A model generated the notes under the pieces. That model was not told the origin of the DNA. It was given only the letters and a program-made list of their open reading frames with translations, and did no database searches. A stretch of DNA of 64,000 nucleotides, from assembly GCF_004010055.1 (NCBI RefSeq), contig NZ_RQVT01000005.1, positions 1 to 64,000 on the forward strand, read 5' to 3'. Of the stretch, positions 51,378-61,723 are shown one piece after another (the first letter of the stretch is position 1; each line of letters begins with the position of its first letter). The translations under genes and the position numbers were made by a program. This DNA is from Psychroflexus aestuariivivens. Lineage in GTDB: Bacteria; Bacteroidota; Bacteroidia; Flavobacteriales; Flavobacteriaceae.

Positions 51378-53297
51378 TTAATCTACATTATCGTGTAAAA
51401 AGGAATTATTGGAACGAAAATTAAGATTGTCTTTATCACCTTCAATTGAAGTCCGGGACAAACTACTTCCTTCCATATTTCTCTTTTCAAGTTCAATTCC
51501 AGCACGTTTGTAAGCTGGTTGTTTTTCAATTTCTTCGATATTATTGCTATTTCTGAATTTATAATTGAACTTTTTCATTTTTGCTCGACGTTCTGCTGCT
51601 CTTGAAGCCAATTCTGCCAAGGGCGTGTTCATTGGATCCACATCTTCGCTTTCCGAATCTGATCTAGATTCAGTTGGTTCAACGACTTTACGCTTGTAAT
51701 TCAGAATCTCATTTTCAGCTTCTTCAGCAACTGGTTTAGATTTTTTCTCTTTTGGCTTAGCCTCTTCTTCATCCATGAATTCATCTAAATTATAACGCTT
51801 TATCGGTTGCTGTTTTAGTTCAGAATGCGAATAGACTTCTTGAGCATCGTTTACTTCTATATTTTTAATTGAATCATCATCTTTAGATAAATCGAAAGTT
51901 ATAGAATTATTATCCTCTTTAGATTCTTGCTCTGGTTCAGAAAAATCGAAATTCAACATATTGTGATCCTGTTCAGAATCTTCGTCTTCACGATTATTAG
52001 AAGAGTCCACAATCTCAAAATCATCTTGATTGGCGTTAACTTCTTCAAAATTGACCTCGATGTCGTTAACGTTTATAGATGACTTAGTGTCTTCTTTATT
52101 TGAATCCTTTTTCTCCTCTTCCATTTCCTCAAAATCAAGATGATGTACAACTTTTTGTTGTTGTTCTTCATTCAAACGAGAAGGTTTTCTGGTCTGAAAA
52201 TCTGGAGTTTGTTTTTTAGAATAACGACTAGCGGATAAATCTTGTTCCATCTTTTGGTCGTCTTCCAAAGTATGAATAATTTTTTTTGTTTCAGTATTCA
52301 CGATAACATCTTGTTGTTCGGTATCAAAACCTGTAGCAATAACAGTCACAGAAATAGAATCTTCCAAACTCTCGTCATCGCCAACACCCATAATAATATT
52401 GGCACTATTTCCAGCTTCAGCTTGAATATGATCGTTGATTTCACCAATTTCGTCAAGTGTTATTTCATCAGTTCCAGAAACAATTAAAAGTAAAACATTT
52501 TGTGCACCTGTAATTTTGTTATCATTCAATAAAGGTGAATCCAAAGCTTTTTCAATAGCAATTTGAGAACGGTTTGTGCCTGAAGCAACCGCAGAACCCA
52601 TAATGGCCGTTCCGCTATTACTCAAAACTGTCTTGGCATCTCGCAAGTCAATGTTTTGCGTATAGTGGTGTGTAATAACTTCAGCAATACCTCTGGAAGC
52701 TGTCGCTAAAACTTCATCTGCTTTAGAAAATCCAGACTTGAAGCCAAGGTTTCCATAAACTTCTCGTAATTTATTGTTATTGATGACAATCAAAGAATCG
52801 ACATTGTTACGCAATTCTTCCACACCAATTTGTGCTTGTTCATTTCTAGTACGACCTTCAAATTGAAATGGAATAGTAACAATACCAACTGTAAGGATAT
52901 CCAATTCTTTGGCCAATCTTGCGATAACAGGTGCAGCACCAGTACCAGTACCACCGCCCATTCCTGCTGTGATAAATACCATCTTGGTATTTGTACTCAG
53001 CAGACCTTTGATGTCTTCTTTGCTCTCTTCTGCAGCTTGCTTACCGATATCTGGATTTGCGCCAGCTCCTAAACCTTCGGTAAGGTTGACTCCTAATTGA
53101 ATTTTGGTCGGGACTGGACTGTTTTCTAATGCTTGTGCATCGGTGTTGCAAATCACAAAATCCACACCTTTTATGCCTTGGCTAAACATATGGTTTATGG
53201 CATTAGATCCGCCACCGCCAACACCAATTACTTTGATGACGTTTGACTGATGTTTCGGGAGATCAAAAGCGATGTTATCGAATTCTGAGTTACTCAT
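51378..53297 (-). CDS. ftsZ: Cell division protein FtsZ
   Basis: FtsZ is the tubulin-like GTPase that forms the division ring. The N-terminal ~320 residues are the globular domain, with the start [17 protein letters not shown], the tubulin signature GGGTGTG (114-120) and NTDAQAL. The remaining ~300 residues are an extremely acidic and Ser/Lys-rich linker ([18 protein letters not shown]..., [10 protein letters not shown]...). The last residues [10 protein letters not shown] are the short C-terminal peptide of Bacteroidota FtsZ, which binds partner proteins such as FtsA. Long tails are normal in this phylum, though not in E. coli. It is 27 nt downstream of ftsA. Confidence 0.97.
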   Translation of the reverse strand: MSNSEFDNIAFDLPKHQSNVIKVIGVGGGGSNAINHMFSQGIKGVDFVICNTDAQALENSPVPTKIQLGVNLTEGLGAGANPDIGKQAAEESKEDIKGLLSTNTKMVFITAGMGGGTGTGAAPVIARLAKELDILTVGIVTIPFQFEGRTRNEQAQIGVEELRNNVDSLIVINNNKLREVYGNLGFKSGFSKADEVLATASRGIAEVITHHYTQNIDLRDAKTVLSNSGTAIMGSAVASGTNRSQIAIEKALDSPLLNDNKITGAQNVLLLIVSGTDEITLDEIGEINDHIQAEAGNSANIIMGVGDDESLEDSISVTVIATGFDTEQQDVIVNTETKKIIHTLEDDQKMEQDLSASRYSKKQTPDFQTRKPSRLNEEQQQKVVHHLDFEEMEEEKKDSNKEDTKSSINVNDIEVNFEEVNANQDDFEIVDSSNNREDEDSEQDHNMLNFDFSEPEQESKEDNNSITFDLSKDDDSIKNIEVNDAQEVYSHSELKQQPIKRYNLDEFMDEEEAKPKEKKSKPVAEEAENEILNYKRKVVEPTESRSDSESEDVDPMNTPLAELASRAAERRAKMKKFNYKFRNSNNIEEIEKQPAYKRAGIELEKRNMEGSSLSRTSIEGDKDNLNFRSNNSFLHDNVD

Positions 53298-53324
53298 AAT
53301 ATTGTATTTTGGGTTGGTATTCTA

Positions 53325-54740
53325 CTACTCTGCGTTATCTAAAAAATCTTTCAACTTATCAAACCACCGTTCCACGACATTTCGACTTGGTCTAGCGGGT
53401 TGTTTCGGTTGCTTAACGGGTTCATTCTTAAAACTATCCGTTTCTTCTTCAGCACCTTCTGCATTCGTGACATGACTGTCACCATCTTCTACCATGGCAG
53501 TTTCTGCTGTTGCAATATTTTCTTCTTCTGAAGCTTTTTCTGCTTCTTCTTCTAGTAATTTTTCTTCTTTTTCGAAAGCTTTACGTTCCAATCCATCCAT
53601 CACTAAGCCTACAGCTGTAGCATAAGTTGGACTGGCAATTTCTTTGTCGGTTTCACCAGCTAAATATTCATTTGGAAAACCAATTCTAGTATCCATGCCT
53701 GTCACATATTCTACCAATTGTTTCAAATGTTTCAATTGTGCGCCGCCACCTGTAATAACAATTCCGGCGATTAGTTTTTTCTTCTGCTCTTCATGACCGT
53801 AATTTTTAATTTCAAGATAAACTTGGTCAATAATTTCTACAGCGCGGTAATGTATCACCTTAGATAAATTTTTCAGCGAAATTTCTTTAGGCTCGCGACC
53901 TCGTAAACCTGGAATTGAAACAATTTCGTTTTCTTTATTTTCTCCAGGCCAAGCTGAACCAAATTTCACTTTTAGTAGTTCGGCTTGTTTTTCAATTATG
54001 GAACAGCCTTCTTTGATATCTTCTGTAATCACATTTCCACCAAAAGGAATGACAGCTGTGTGACGGATTATTCCATCTTTAAAAATCGCTAAATCTGTGG
54101 TTCCGCCACCAATATCTATCAAAGCAACGCCTGCTTCTTTTTCTTCCTGACTCAAGACTGCATTGGCCGATGCCAAAGGTTCTAGTGTCATGCCATTCAA
54201 TTCTAAGCCAGAGTTCTTCACGCATCGTCCAATATTCCTAATTGATGAAATTTGACCAACAACAACATGAAAATTAGCTTCCAATCTTCCACCAGACATG
54301 CCGCGCGGTTCCATAATTTCTGACTGACCGTCAACTTTGTACTCTTGTGGTAGCACGTGAATAATTTCTTCACCTGGCAACATCACTAATTTATGAACTT
54401 GATTGCATAAATTATCGATATCATCGTCTTCAATAACTTCTTCCACATCATTTCTGGTAATGTAGTCGCTGTGTTGCAGACTTCTTATATGTTGACCAGC
54501 AATACCAACCGTTACGGCACTAACTTCTATACCAGAATTAGCTTCTGCTTGCTGAATCGCTTGTTGAATCGACTGAATGGTTTGTGTAATATTATTGACA
54601 ACGCCACGGTGGACACCCAAACTTTTTGTACGCCCAATGCCTAGAATCTCAACCTTTCCATATTCATTTTTACGACCAATCATGGCAACAATCTTTGTTG
54701 TCCCGATGTCTAATCCTACTGCGATGTTATCTCCTTCCAT
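53325..54740 (-). CDS. ftsA: Cell division protein FtsA
   Basis: FtsA is an actin-like protein that ties FtsZ filaments to the inner membrane. The 471-residue protein has the ATP-binding motifs VGLDIGTTKIVAMIG (near residue 8) and GVALIDIGGGTTDLAIF in the middle, and the late GIVITGGGAQLKHLKQLV. The C terminus has an acidic linker (EKASEEENIATAETAMVEDGDSH...) and a final amphipathic helix (VVERWFDKLKDFLDNAE) that would insert in the membrane. Length is a little above the E. coli form because of the linker. It lies between ftsQ (12 nt) and ftsZ (27 nt). Confidence 0.97.
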   Translation of the reverse strand: MEGDNIAVGLDIGTTKIVAMIGRKNEYGKVEILGIGRTKSLGVHRGVVNNITQTIQSIQQAIQQAEANSGIEVSAVTVGIAGQHIRSLQHSDYITRNDVEEVIEDDDIDNLCNQVHKLVMLPGEEIIHVLPQEYKVDGQSEIMEPRGMSGGRLEANFHVVVGQISSIRNIGRCVKNSGLELNGMTLEPLASANAVLSQEEKEAGVALIDIGGGTTDLAIFKDGIIRHTAVIPFGGNVITEDIKEGCSIIEKQAELLKVKFGSAWPGENKENEIVSIPGLRGREPKEISLKNLSKVIHYRAVEIIDQVYLEIKNYGHEEQKKKLIAGIVITGGGAQLKHLKQLVEYVTGMDTRIGFPNEYLAGETDKEIASPTYATAVGLVMDGLERKAFEKEEKLLEEEAEKASEEENIATAETAMVEDGDSHVTNAEGAEEETDSFKNEPVKQPKQPARPSRNVVERWFDKLKDFLDNAE

Positions 54741-54752
54741 TTCTGTAGATTA

Positions 54753-55472
54753 TTACTTTTTAGTACACACAACTTGATTACCAAACTGCAAATCTATGTG
54801 TTTATAGCTGTCTAACTTTTTATATTCTAAAGCTTTGTGATAAAAAATTTTATAATTTTTCAACTTTTGGTCAAGATAAGAAATTTGACCAAAATTGACT
54901 ATAAAATCTTTGTCTCTGACTTCTAAAATGTAATTATTGGCTAATTTTTTACGAATTGCAATAATATGTTTTTTTAAAAAATCATCTTCCCTTATTTTCA
55001 ATAAAAGTGGATAAATTTCACTTAGATTTTCTGCACTTACACCCGAGACCATAGGAACTCTTGCCGAATAGTTTTGAGACATTGGCATGGCTAAGCCATC
55101 TTCGTCTAAATAGTAAAATCCTTGGTCATAAACTCTCGCTATTGGCTCACGCTGAACGACCGATGCGGTCAATTTTCCATTCAAATCATAAAACACTTCT
55201 GTAGATTTTATCATTTCATTTGTATTGAGCACATTTTCAAAATGCTTTAAATTTGCCTCGTTCAAAATTGAATCTTGGATTTCAGCCAAATTTTCTTTCA
55301 AAAGATGTTCAACTTCAAGTTCTGTTATAAACATTTTTGAAGTGTCCAAAAAGTCCACATGAACTGAATTTAAAACTTTATGATGATGACGATTGTTAGC
55401 GAAGCTTAGTAAGACTAATAAACCTAGCATCATCAGCACCAATCTTATGTTATGTAAGTTAAACAGTTTCAT
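54753..55472 (-). CDS. ftsQ: Cell division protein FtsQ/DivIB
   Basis: A 239-residue bitopic inner-membrane protein. One N-terminal membrane helix (residues ~9-25, IRLVLMMLGLLVLLSFA) follows a short cytoplasmic tail, and the periplasmic part has a POTRA-like start (FITELEVEHLLKENLAEIQDSIL) and the FtsQ region REPIARVYDQGFYYLDEDGLAMPMS. Sequence conservation is low across phyla, so the call rests on position (between murC and ftsA) as well as motifs. It overlaps murC by 14 nt. Confidence 0.93.
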   Translation of the reverse strand: MKLFNLHNIRLVLMMLGLLVLLSFANNRHHHKVLNSVHVDFLDTSKMFITELEVEHLLKENLAEIQDSILNEANLKHFENVLNTNEMIKSTEVFYDLNGKLTASVVQREPIARVYDQGFYYLDEDGLAMPMSQNYSARVPMVSGVSAENLSEIYPLLLKIREDDFLKKHIIAIRKKLANNYILEVRDKDFIVNFGQISYLDQKLKNYKIFYHKALEYKKLDSYKHIDLQFGNQVVCTKK

Positions 55473-56814
55473 TGAAATATTTTGAAATTTTATGAGCTTC
55501 TACGCCAATGTCTCCAGCACCTAGTAAAACGACAACAGCATTTTGTGATGTATCTATGATTTGTTTTATTTCCTTTTTTTCTATTACTTTTTTATTTGAG
55601 TTATTTATTTTTTTCAGTAAAAACGCTGCATTAATTCCATCGATTGGTAATTCTCGAGCTGGATAAATTTCCAACAGATTCACCTCATCGAAACTTGCTA
55701 AACTCGTCGCAAAATCATCAGCAAAATCTCTGGTTCTTGAAAATAAATGCGGTTGAAAAATTACAATTTGAGTTTTGTTAGGATGCATTTCAGACACCGC
55801 TTGATGCACCGCTGAAATTTCACTTGGATGATGCGCATAATCGTCAATAACGACTAAATCTTCAGTTTTCAATATATAGTTAAATCTTCGCTTCACGCCT
55901 TTAAAACTGGACAATGCTTTAGCAAAATCTTGTGCTAATTCAGGTTTAAAATCTATGGCCAAAGTTAGTGCTGCTGCTGCATTGAACAAATTGTGTTTTC
56001 CAGGTAAATCAAATTTAATATTTTTCAGGTGGTGTTCTTTTGAAACAAAATCGAAAACATAATGTCCGTTTTCAACCTTAATATTCTCAATGTAAAATTC
56101 AGCTTGCTCACCAACAGCGATGCTTTTACCTTCAATTTGTAGAGCTTTTTGCTTGAATAAATGCGAATTTGGGACTAAATTGATGAATTCTTGAAAAGCA
56201 GAACGCATCGTTTGATCATCGCCATAAATGTCTAAATGATCGGCATCCAAAGATGTAATTACCGCTGCTGAAGGGTGAAGTTGTAAAAACGAACGGTCGA
56301 ATTCATCGGCTTCGATAACGACAACTTCTTCACCATCAGAAATGAAATTGGTATCGTAATTCTGTAAAATTCCACCACAAAAAGCGGTTAATTTTATACC
56401 GTTTTCTTTTAAGATGTGAGCTAAAATTGCTGAAGTTGTCGTTTTACCGTGAGTTCCAGCTACAGCTAGGGTTGGTAAATTTTCTGTGATTTTACCTAAA
56501 ACTACGGCACGTTTCAAAATTTGAAAATCTCCATTTTTGAAATATTGAAAAATATCTGAATTCACATTTACAGCCGGCGTATAAACTACGAGCGTTTGCT
56601 CTGGTTGCAACTCAGATTCTAATTCAGCAGAAATCGCTTCGTGAAATTGAATTGAAATTCCTTCATTTTGTAATTGCGAAGTCAAATCGCTTTCAGTTTT
56701 GTCATAACCGTAAACTCGAAAATTTTTGGAATTGAAAAATCTTGCCAACGCACTCATTCCTATCCCACCGATTCCGATGAAAAACAAATTTTTATATGTG
56801 TTGAATGCTTTCAT
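55459..56814 (-). CDS. murC: UDP-N-acetylmuramate-L-alanine ligase
   Basis: MurC adds L-Ala to UDP-MurNAc in the cytoplasm, using ATP. The 451-residue protein has the N-terminal Rossmann motif [14 protein letters not shown], the ATP loop [11 protein letters not shown] and the central [29 protein letters not shown]. The C-terminal Mur-ligase domain has [10 protein letters not shown] and [12 protein letters not shown]. Length and motifs are canonical. It overlaps ftsQ by 14 nt and murG by 4 nt. Confidence 0.98.
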   Translation of the reverse strand: MKAFNTYKNLFFIGIGGIGMSALARFFNSKNFRVYGYDKTESDLTSQLQNEGISIQFHEAISAELESELQPEQTLVVYTPAVNVNSDIFQYFKNGDFQILKRAVVLGKITENLPTLAVAGTHGKTTTSAILAHILKENGIKLTAFCGGILQNYDTNFISDGEEVVVIEADEFDRSFLQLHPSAAVITSLDADHLDIYGDDQTMRSAFQEFINLVPNSHLFKQKALQIEGKSIAVGEQAEFYIENIKVENGHYVFDFVSKEHHLKNIKFDLPGKHNLFNAAAALTLAIDFKPELAQDFAKALSSFKGVKRRFNYILKTEDLVVIDDYAHHPSEISAVHQAVSEMHPNKTQIVIFQPHLFSRTRDFADDFATSLASFDEVNLLEIYPARELPIDGINAAFLLKKINNSNKKVIEKKEIKQIIDTSQNAVVVLLGAGDIGVEAHKISKYFNETV

Positions 56815-57902
56815 TGTTTCCCTAGTTTTTCAATTTCATCAACAATTGTTTGCGTGGCATTTGGCTTAGCCAATTTCAAAATTTGCTCAGACATTTTCTT
56901 TTGCAATTCTTTGTCTTCTACTAATGTTTCAAACTGATTTTTGAATTTTTCTTCTAACTCAGTTTCTGTAATCATAATAGCTGCATTCTTATCTGCAATT
57001 GATTTAGCGTTTTTGGTTTGGTGGTCTTCAGCCACGTTCGGCGAAGGAATAAAAATTACAGGTTTCCCGACCAAACTCAACTCGCTCACTGCGCCAGCTC
57101 CAGCTCTAGAAATTATAATGTCGGCTACAGAATAGCCTAAATTCATTTTATTTATAAACTCTAAAACTTTTACATTTTTAGAATTCAAAGATTTGTATTT
57201 TTCAAAATAAATTTTCCCACATTGCCACAACACTTGAATATTTTTTGATTCAAAAAACGGCAAATGTTCGGCAATTAGTTCATTGATGCGTTGCGAACCT
57301 AGGCTGCCGCCAACGATAAGTAAAGTTTGTTTATCAGGATCGAGTTCAAAATGTTGTAAAGCTTCGGTTCTGTATTTTTTGGTGTCTATCAAATCTTTTC
57401 TTACTGGATTTCCTGAAAAGACAATTTTTTCTTTTGGAAAAAATTTGTCCATATTTTCATAAGCAACACAAATGGATTTAGCATCTTTTGCTAACCATTT
57501 ATTAGTTATGCCTGCATAAGAATTTTGCTCTTGAATCAATGTTGGCAAGCCCATTATATTTGCCATTTTCAATAATGGTCCACTTGCAAATCCACCAGTT
57601 CCAATTACAACATCTGGCTGAAAAGATTTGATAACTTTTCTAGATTTCAGTAAAGAACTGAGCAGTTTGATCGGAAAAATTAGGTTTGAAAAATTCAATT
57701 TTCGCTGAATGCCTGAAATCCATAATCCAATGATTTTAAAACCAGCTTCAGGGACTTTCGTCATTTCCATTTTGCCTTTTGCACCCACAAATAAAAATTC
57801 AGCATCAGGCTGTCTATGCTTCAATTCTTCTGCAATAGCAATCGCCGGATAAATATGTCCGCCAGTTCCACCGCCCGATATGATGTATTTTTTGTAATTC
57901 AT
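56811..57902 (-). CDS. murG: Lipid II synthase: UDP-GlcNAc transferase MurG
   Basis: MurG adds GlcNAc to lipid I on the cytoplasmic face, making lipid II. The 363-residue GT-B protein has the start [19 protein letters not shown] (Gly-rich loop), [14 protein letters not shown], the sugar-site segment [37 protein letters not shown] and the C-terminal donor-binding region [35 protein letters not shown]. It overlaps both murC and ftsW by 4 nt, as is usual for a coupled cluster. Confidence 0.98.
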   Translation of the reverse strand: MNYKKYIISGGGTGGHIYPAIAIAEELKHRQPDAEFLFVGAKGKMEMTKVPEAGFKIIGLWISGIQRKLNFSNLIFPIKLLSSLLKSRKVIKSFQPDVVIGTGGFASGPLLKMANIMGLPTLIQEQNSYAGITNKWLAKDAKSICVAYENMDKFFPKEKIVFSGNPVRKDLIDTKKYRTEALQHFELDPDKQTLLIVGGSLGSQRINELIAEHLPFFESKNIQVLWQCGKIYFEKYKSLNSKNVKVLEFINKMNLGYSVADIIISRAGAGAVSELSLVGKPVIFIPSPNVAEDHQTKNAKSIADKNAAIMITETELEEKFKNQFETLVEDKELQKKMSEQILKLAKPNATQTIVDEIEKLGKQ

Positions 57903-59146
57903 AAGGTTTCGCTTAGCACTTCTAATGGATTTTCTATCGTTTGGTTGTGTTCTTTTTCAGCTTGAGCTTCTTCCTCTTTCTCTCTAACTTCATTGTTGGC
58001 ACTGACGCTAATCACGATACCAAGTGACAAACAAGTCATCCAAATTGAAGTTCCGCCACTACCGACTAATGGTAAAGTTTGACCTGTTACCGGAAATAAT
58101 TCTACGGCAACTGCAATATTTATAAATGCTTGAAATATAATTGGTATCCCGGCTGCAACAACCAAAAGTCTACCATATGTAGTTCCAGATTTTGTAACAA
58201 TAATAGCTATCCTATACAACATAAAAATGTAGGCTAAAATGACACCAATGCCACCTATCATACCCATTTCTTCTACAATAATTGCATAAATGAAATCTGA
58301 AGATGATTGAGGGAGGAAATTTCGCTGCACGCTTTTTCCAATGCCATTTCCTGTTAAACCACCTGTTGCAATAGCTATTTTAGCTTTTTCAACTTGATAT
58401 TGTTCGCGTGTTTGCTCATCATTATCTGTAAAAGTCTCAATTCTACTAATCCAAGTGTCCACTCGATTTGGAAACAAGCCAGGAAAAGCTTTGGCTGAAA
58501 GCCCGAATAAAGTTAGCGCAACTAAACCTACACCCAATACAATCGCGGTGTATTTCATCTTGTACGCACCTACGTAAGTAAGAATTAAAACGATGAAAAA
58601 TATAATGGCTGCAGTTGAAAGATTTGCTGGTAAAATTAATCCAACGACCAAAAAAACCGGCACCCACAATGGCAAAATGGTTTCTTTAAATGTATATTCT
58701 GTACCTTGAATTTTGGATAAATATCTTGCAACGTAAATCAACAAAACCACTGAAGCTAAAGTCGAAGTTTGAAATGAAAAATTGACAATAGGAACTTGAA
58801 TCCAGCGGCTGGCATTGGCACCTTGAATGGTTGTACCTTGGAACAAAGTAATTCCTAATAAAATAATAACGATTGGCAATAAAATAATTGACAAACCACG
58901 GAAAAACCTGTAAGGAATTTTATGTGTGCCATACATAATGGCAAATCCTAAGACTAAATGTACAAAATGTTTGACTAAATAACTGAATGTATTTCCGCTT
59001 GCGCCATTCAAGTAAGCCAAATTACTCGAAGCACTATACACAGGTATAAATGAAAAAATAGCCAAAAGACCAGCCACAGCCCAAAGCATGCGATCGCCTT
59101 TGATGCTATTTAAAAAATCTTTCAATCCTGTATTTGAATCAGACAT
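57899..59146 (-). CDS. ftsW: Septal peptidoglycan polymerase FtsW (SEDS)
   Basis: A 415-residue SEDS-family inner-membrane glycosyltransferase, polymerising lipid II at the septum with FtsI. About ten hydrophobic segments are seen, with the catalytic-loop motif [12 protein letters not shown] and the later [35 protein letters not shown], and [30 protein letters not shown]. The N- and C-termini are cytoplasmic and polar. A RodA role is less likely because the gene lies inside the dcw cluster. It overlaps murG by 4 nt and follows murD by 9 nt. Confidence 0.97.
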   Translation of the reverse strand: MSDSNTGLKDFLNSIKGDRMLWAVAGLLAIFSFIPVYSASSNLAYLNGASGNTFSYLVKHFVHLVLGFAIMYGTHKIPYRFFRGLSIILLPIVIILLGITLFQGTTIQGANASRWIQVPIVNFSFQTSTLASVVLLIYVARYLSKIQGTEYTFKETILPLWVPVFLVVGLILPANLSTAAIIFFIVLILTYVGAYKMKYTAIVLGVGLVALTLFGLSAKAFPGLFPNRVDTWISRIETFTDNDEQTREQYQVEKAKIAIATGGLTGNGIGKSVQRNFLPQSSSDFIYAIIVEEMGMIGGIGVILAYIFMLYRIAIIVTKSGTTYGRLLVVAAGIPIIFQAFINIAVAVELFPVTGQTLPLVGSGGTSIWMTCLSLGIVISVSANNEVREKEEEAQAEKEHNQTIENPLEVLSETL

Positions 59147-59155
59147 TTGTATTGT

Positions 59156-60499
59156 TTATCTCTTTATTAGTTCTACTGCATTTTTGAATTGTCTGCCGCG
59201 ATCTTCATAGTTCTCAAACAAATCGAAACTAGCGCAAGCTGGAGACAATAAAACAGTATCATTATCTTCAGCCAAAGCGAAAGCTTTTGATACGGCATCA
59301 TTCATATTTGAAGTTTCATATATAGAATCCACACAATTATTGAAAGCTTCGATTATTTTTTGATTATCGATCCCTAAACACACAATCGCTTTGACTTTTT
59401 CATTGACAAGTGGCAACAAGTCCTTGTAAATGTTTCCCTTATCCACGCCACCAACAATCCAAACTGTTGGGGAAGTCATACTGTCTAAAGCATAAAATGT
59501 CGCGTTCACATTTGTGGCTTTAGAATCGTTAACAAAAGTAATTTTATCAACTTTACCAAGTTGTTCCAAACGGTGTTCGACACCTTGAAAACGTTCCATA
59601 CTTTCTCGAATGGTTTGTTTTCTAATTTGTAACAGACGCGCGGCAGTAGAAGCTGCCATCGCATTTTTTGTATTGTGCTCGCCTTTTACAGCTAAATTTG
59701 ATACAGACATAGTGAATAGATTATGTTTTAATTTGATATTTATCGTGTTGTCTTCAATAAAAGCAGACAAATCATTGTTTATTGTGTGTTTTGAAAATGG
59801 CACCAATTGCGCCTTAATGTTGTGATTCGCAATCCAGTTGGATATCACTTCATCATCTTCATTGTAAATTAGAAAATCATTTTCAGTTTGATTTTTTGTA
59901 ATTCTGAATTTTGAAGCGATGTATTCTTCATAATTATGATGATACCTGTCCAAATGATCGGGAGAAATACTTGTAATTATTGCAATATGTGGTCTAAAAG
60001 TATCAATTCCGTCAAGTTGAAAGCTACTGAGTTCTAAAACATAATTTTGGTAATTCTGTCTAGCCACTTGTTCGGCAAAACTAAATCCAATATTCCCAGC
60101 CATAGATACCGATAAGCCTGCATCATTCAAAATATGAAATACCATATTGGTTACCGTTGTTTTTCCATTGGAACCGGTTACGCCAATGATATTTGCATCG
60201 GAATACCAAGAGGCAAATTCAATTTCTGAAATCACTTGTATTCCTCGATTTCGAATAGCTCGAATTAAATCCAAATCATCTGAAATACCAGGACTTTTAA
60301 CAACTACATCAGCTTGAAAAATTTTAGCTTCAGTGTGAACTTGCTCTTCAAAATCAAGCTTTAAACTTTCTAAAACAGTCTTGAATTTAGGTTTGATTTC
60401 AGAAAAATCAGACAAGAATACATCGTAGCCTTTCTTGAGTCCAAGGATTGCCGCTCCAACTCCGCTTTCTCCGCCTCCTAAAATGACTAATTTTTTCAT
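59156..60499 (-). CDS. murD: UDP-N-acetylmuramoyl-L-alanine-D-glutamate ligase
   Basis: MurD adds D-Glu to UDP-MurNAc-L-Ala. The 447-residue protein has the N-terminal LVILGGGESGVGAAILG, the ATP loop IGVTGSNGKTTVTNMV, VLELSSFQLDGIDTFRPHIAIITSISPDHLDRY and the C-terminal NDSKATNVNATFYALDSM and LLSPACASFDLFENYEDRG. The motif set is canonical. The order murD-ftsW here follows mraY, and it abuts mraY with no gap (60499/60500). Confidence 0.98.
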   Translation of the reverse strand: MKKLVILGGGESGVGAAILGLKKGYDVFLSDFSEIKPKFKTVLESLKLDFEEQVHTEAKIFQADVVVKSPGISDDLDLIRAIRNRGIQVISEIEFASWYSDANIIGVTGSNGKTTVTNMVFHILNDAGLSVSMAGNIGFSFAEQVARQNYQNYVLELSSFQLDGIDTFRPHIAIITSISPDHLDRYHHNYEEYIASKFRITKNQTENDFLIYNEDDEVISNWIANHNIKAQLVPFSKHTINNDLSAFIEDNTINIKLKHNLFTMSVSNLAVKGEHNTKNAMAASTAARLLQIRKQTIRESMERFQGVEHRLEQLGKVDKITFVNDSKATNVNATFYALDSMTSPTVWIVGGVDKGNIYKDLLPLVNEKVKAIVCLGIDNQKIIEAFNNCVDSIYETSNMNDAVSKAFALAEDNDTVLLSPACASFDLFENYEDRGRQFKNAVELIKR

Positions 60500-61720
60500 T
60501 TATCTAATTTTTAGAGTCACAATTGTAATTACTGCCAAAAGGATTCCGATAATCCAAAACCTGACGACAATTTTAGATTCATGGAAGCCAAGTTTCTGAT
60601 AATGGTGATGCAAAGGAGACATTAAAAACACTCTTCGACCTTCTCCAAATTTCTTCTTTGTATATTTAAACCAACCCACTTGCATCACTACAGATAGGTT
60701 TTCAATAAAAAAGATTCCACAAAGAATTGGAATCAACAATTCCTTACGCGTTGCAATAGCAATCACAGCAATAATTCCACCGATGGTAAGGCTTCCTGTA
60801 TCTCCCATAAAAATTTGTGCTGGATACGTGTTGTACCATAAAAAACCAACTAAAGCCCCTGCAAAAGCAGCAATAAAAATGGTCATTTCTCCAGAACGTG
60901 GAATATTCATAACATTGAGATAATCTGAAAAAATAACATTGCCAGACACCCAAGCAAAAATACCTAGGGTAAGCACGATTATAGCAGAACTTCCTGCAGC
61001 CAAACCGTCGATTCCGTCCGTAAGATTTGCACCATTTGATACTGCAGTGACTATAAAAATGACAATCGGAATAAAAATGAGCCAAGCATATTTTGCCATA
61101 CCATCTCCTAACCAAGTAATTGCTTTTGAATAATCTAATTCATTATTTTTAACAAAAGGAATCGTGGTTGTTGTAGATTTCACTTCTGAAGAAGTTTTCG
61201 AAATTACAAAAGAAGAATCTTCTGTAATTACTTCATTATCCGAACGTACAGTAACATCTTCATGAAAATACATCACCGCACCAACAAAAAGACCTAAACC
61301 AATTTGACCAATTACTTTAAATTTACCTTGCAGACCTTCCTTATTCTTTTTGAAAGTTTTGATATAATCGTCTAAAAAGCCAATTGCACCCATCCAAAGT
61401 GTTGTTACAATTAGTAAAATGATATAAATATTGGTCAGTTGGGTAAACAACAAAACAGGAATTAAAGTAGAAAAAATTATAATCAACCCTCCCATCGTTG
61501 GCGTTCCTGCTTTTTCTTTTTGACCCTCTAAACCAAGTTCTCGAACACTTTCTCCTATTTGTTTCCTTTGAAGAAAAAGAATAATTCTTTTACCGAATAT
61601 TGTTGAAATCAGCAATGAAAAAATAATAGCTGCTGCTGCACGAAACGAAATATACTGGAACAATTGTGCACCTGGAAAATCGTAATTATTTTCTAAAAAA
61701 TCGAATAAATAATACAGCAT
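60500..61720 (-). CDS. mraY: Phospho-N-acetylmuramoyl-pentapeptide transferase
   Basis: MraY moves phospho-MurNAc-pentapeptide to undecaprenyl phosphate, making lipid I. The 406-residue inner-membrane protein has about ten helices with the catalytic motifs [24 protein letters not shown] (Asp pair), [16 protein letters not shown] and [12 protein letters not shown], then [11 protein letters not shown] at the end. It is longer than the E. coli enzyme because of an insert about residues 160-200 ([24 protein letters not shown]...). I recall such an insert as common in Bacteroidota. It is 3 nt after murE. Confidence 0.98.
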   Translation of the reverse strand: MLYYLFDFLENNYDFPGAQLFQYISFRAAAAIIFSLLISTIFGKRIILFLQRKQIGESVRELGLEGQKEKAGTPTMGGLIIIFSTLIPVLLFTQLTNIYIILLIVTTLWMGAIGFLDDYIKTFKKNKEGLQGKFKVIGQIGLGLFVGAVMYFHEDVTVRSDNEVITEDSSFVISKTSSEVKSTTTTIPFVKNNELDYSKAITWLGDGMAKYAWLIFIPIVIFIVTAVSNGANLTDGIDGLAAGSSAIIVLTLGIFAWVSGNVIFSDYLNVMNIPRSGEMTIFIAAFAGALVGFLWYNTYPAQIFMGDTGSLTIGGIIAVIAIATRKELLIPILCGIFFIENLSVVMQVGWFKYTKKKFGEGRRVFLMSPLHHHYQKLGFHESKIVVRFWIIGILLAVITIVTLKIR

Positions 61721-61723
61721 AAT

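Noticed and set aside
60744-61115. A 123-residue minus-strand frame within mraY, in another frame
   Set aside because: Cys/Tyr/Phe-rich out-of-frame translation of mraY membrane helices.
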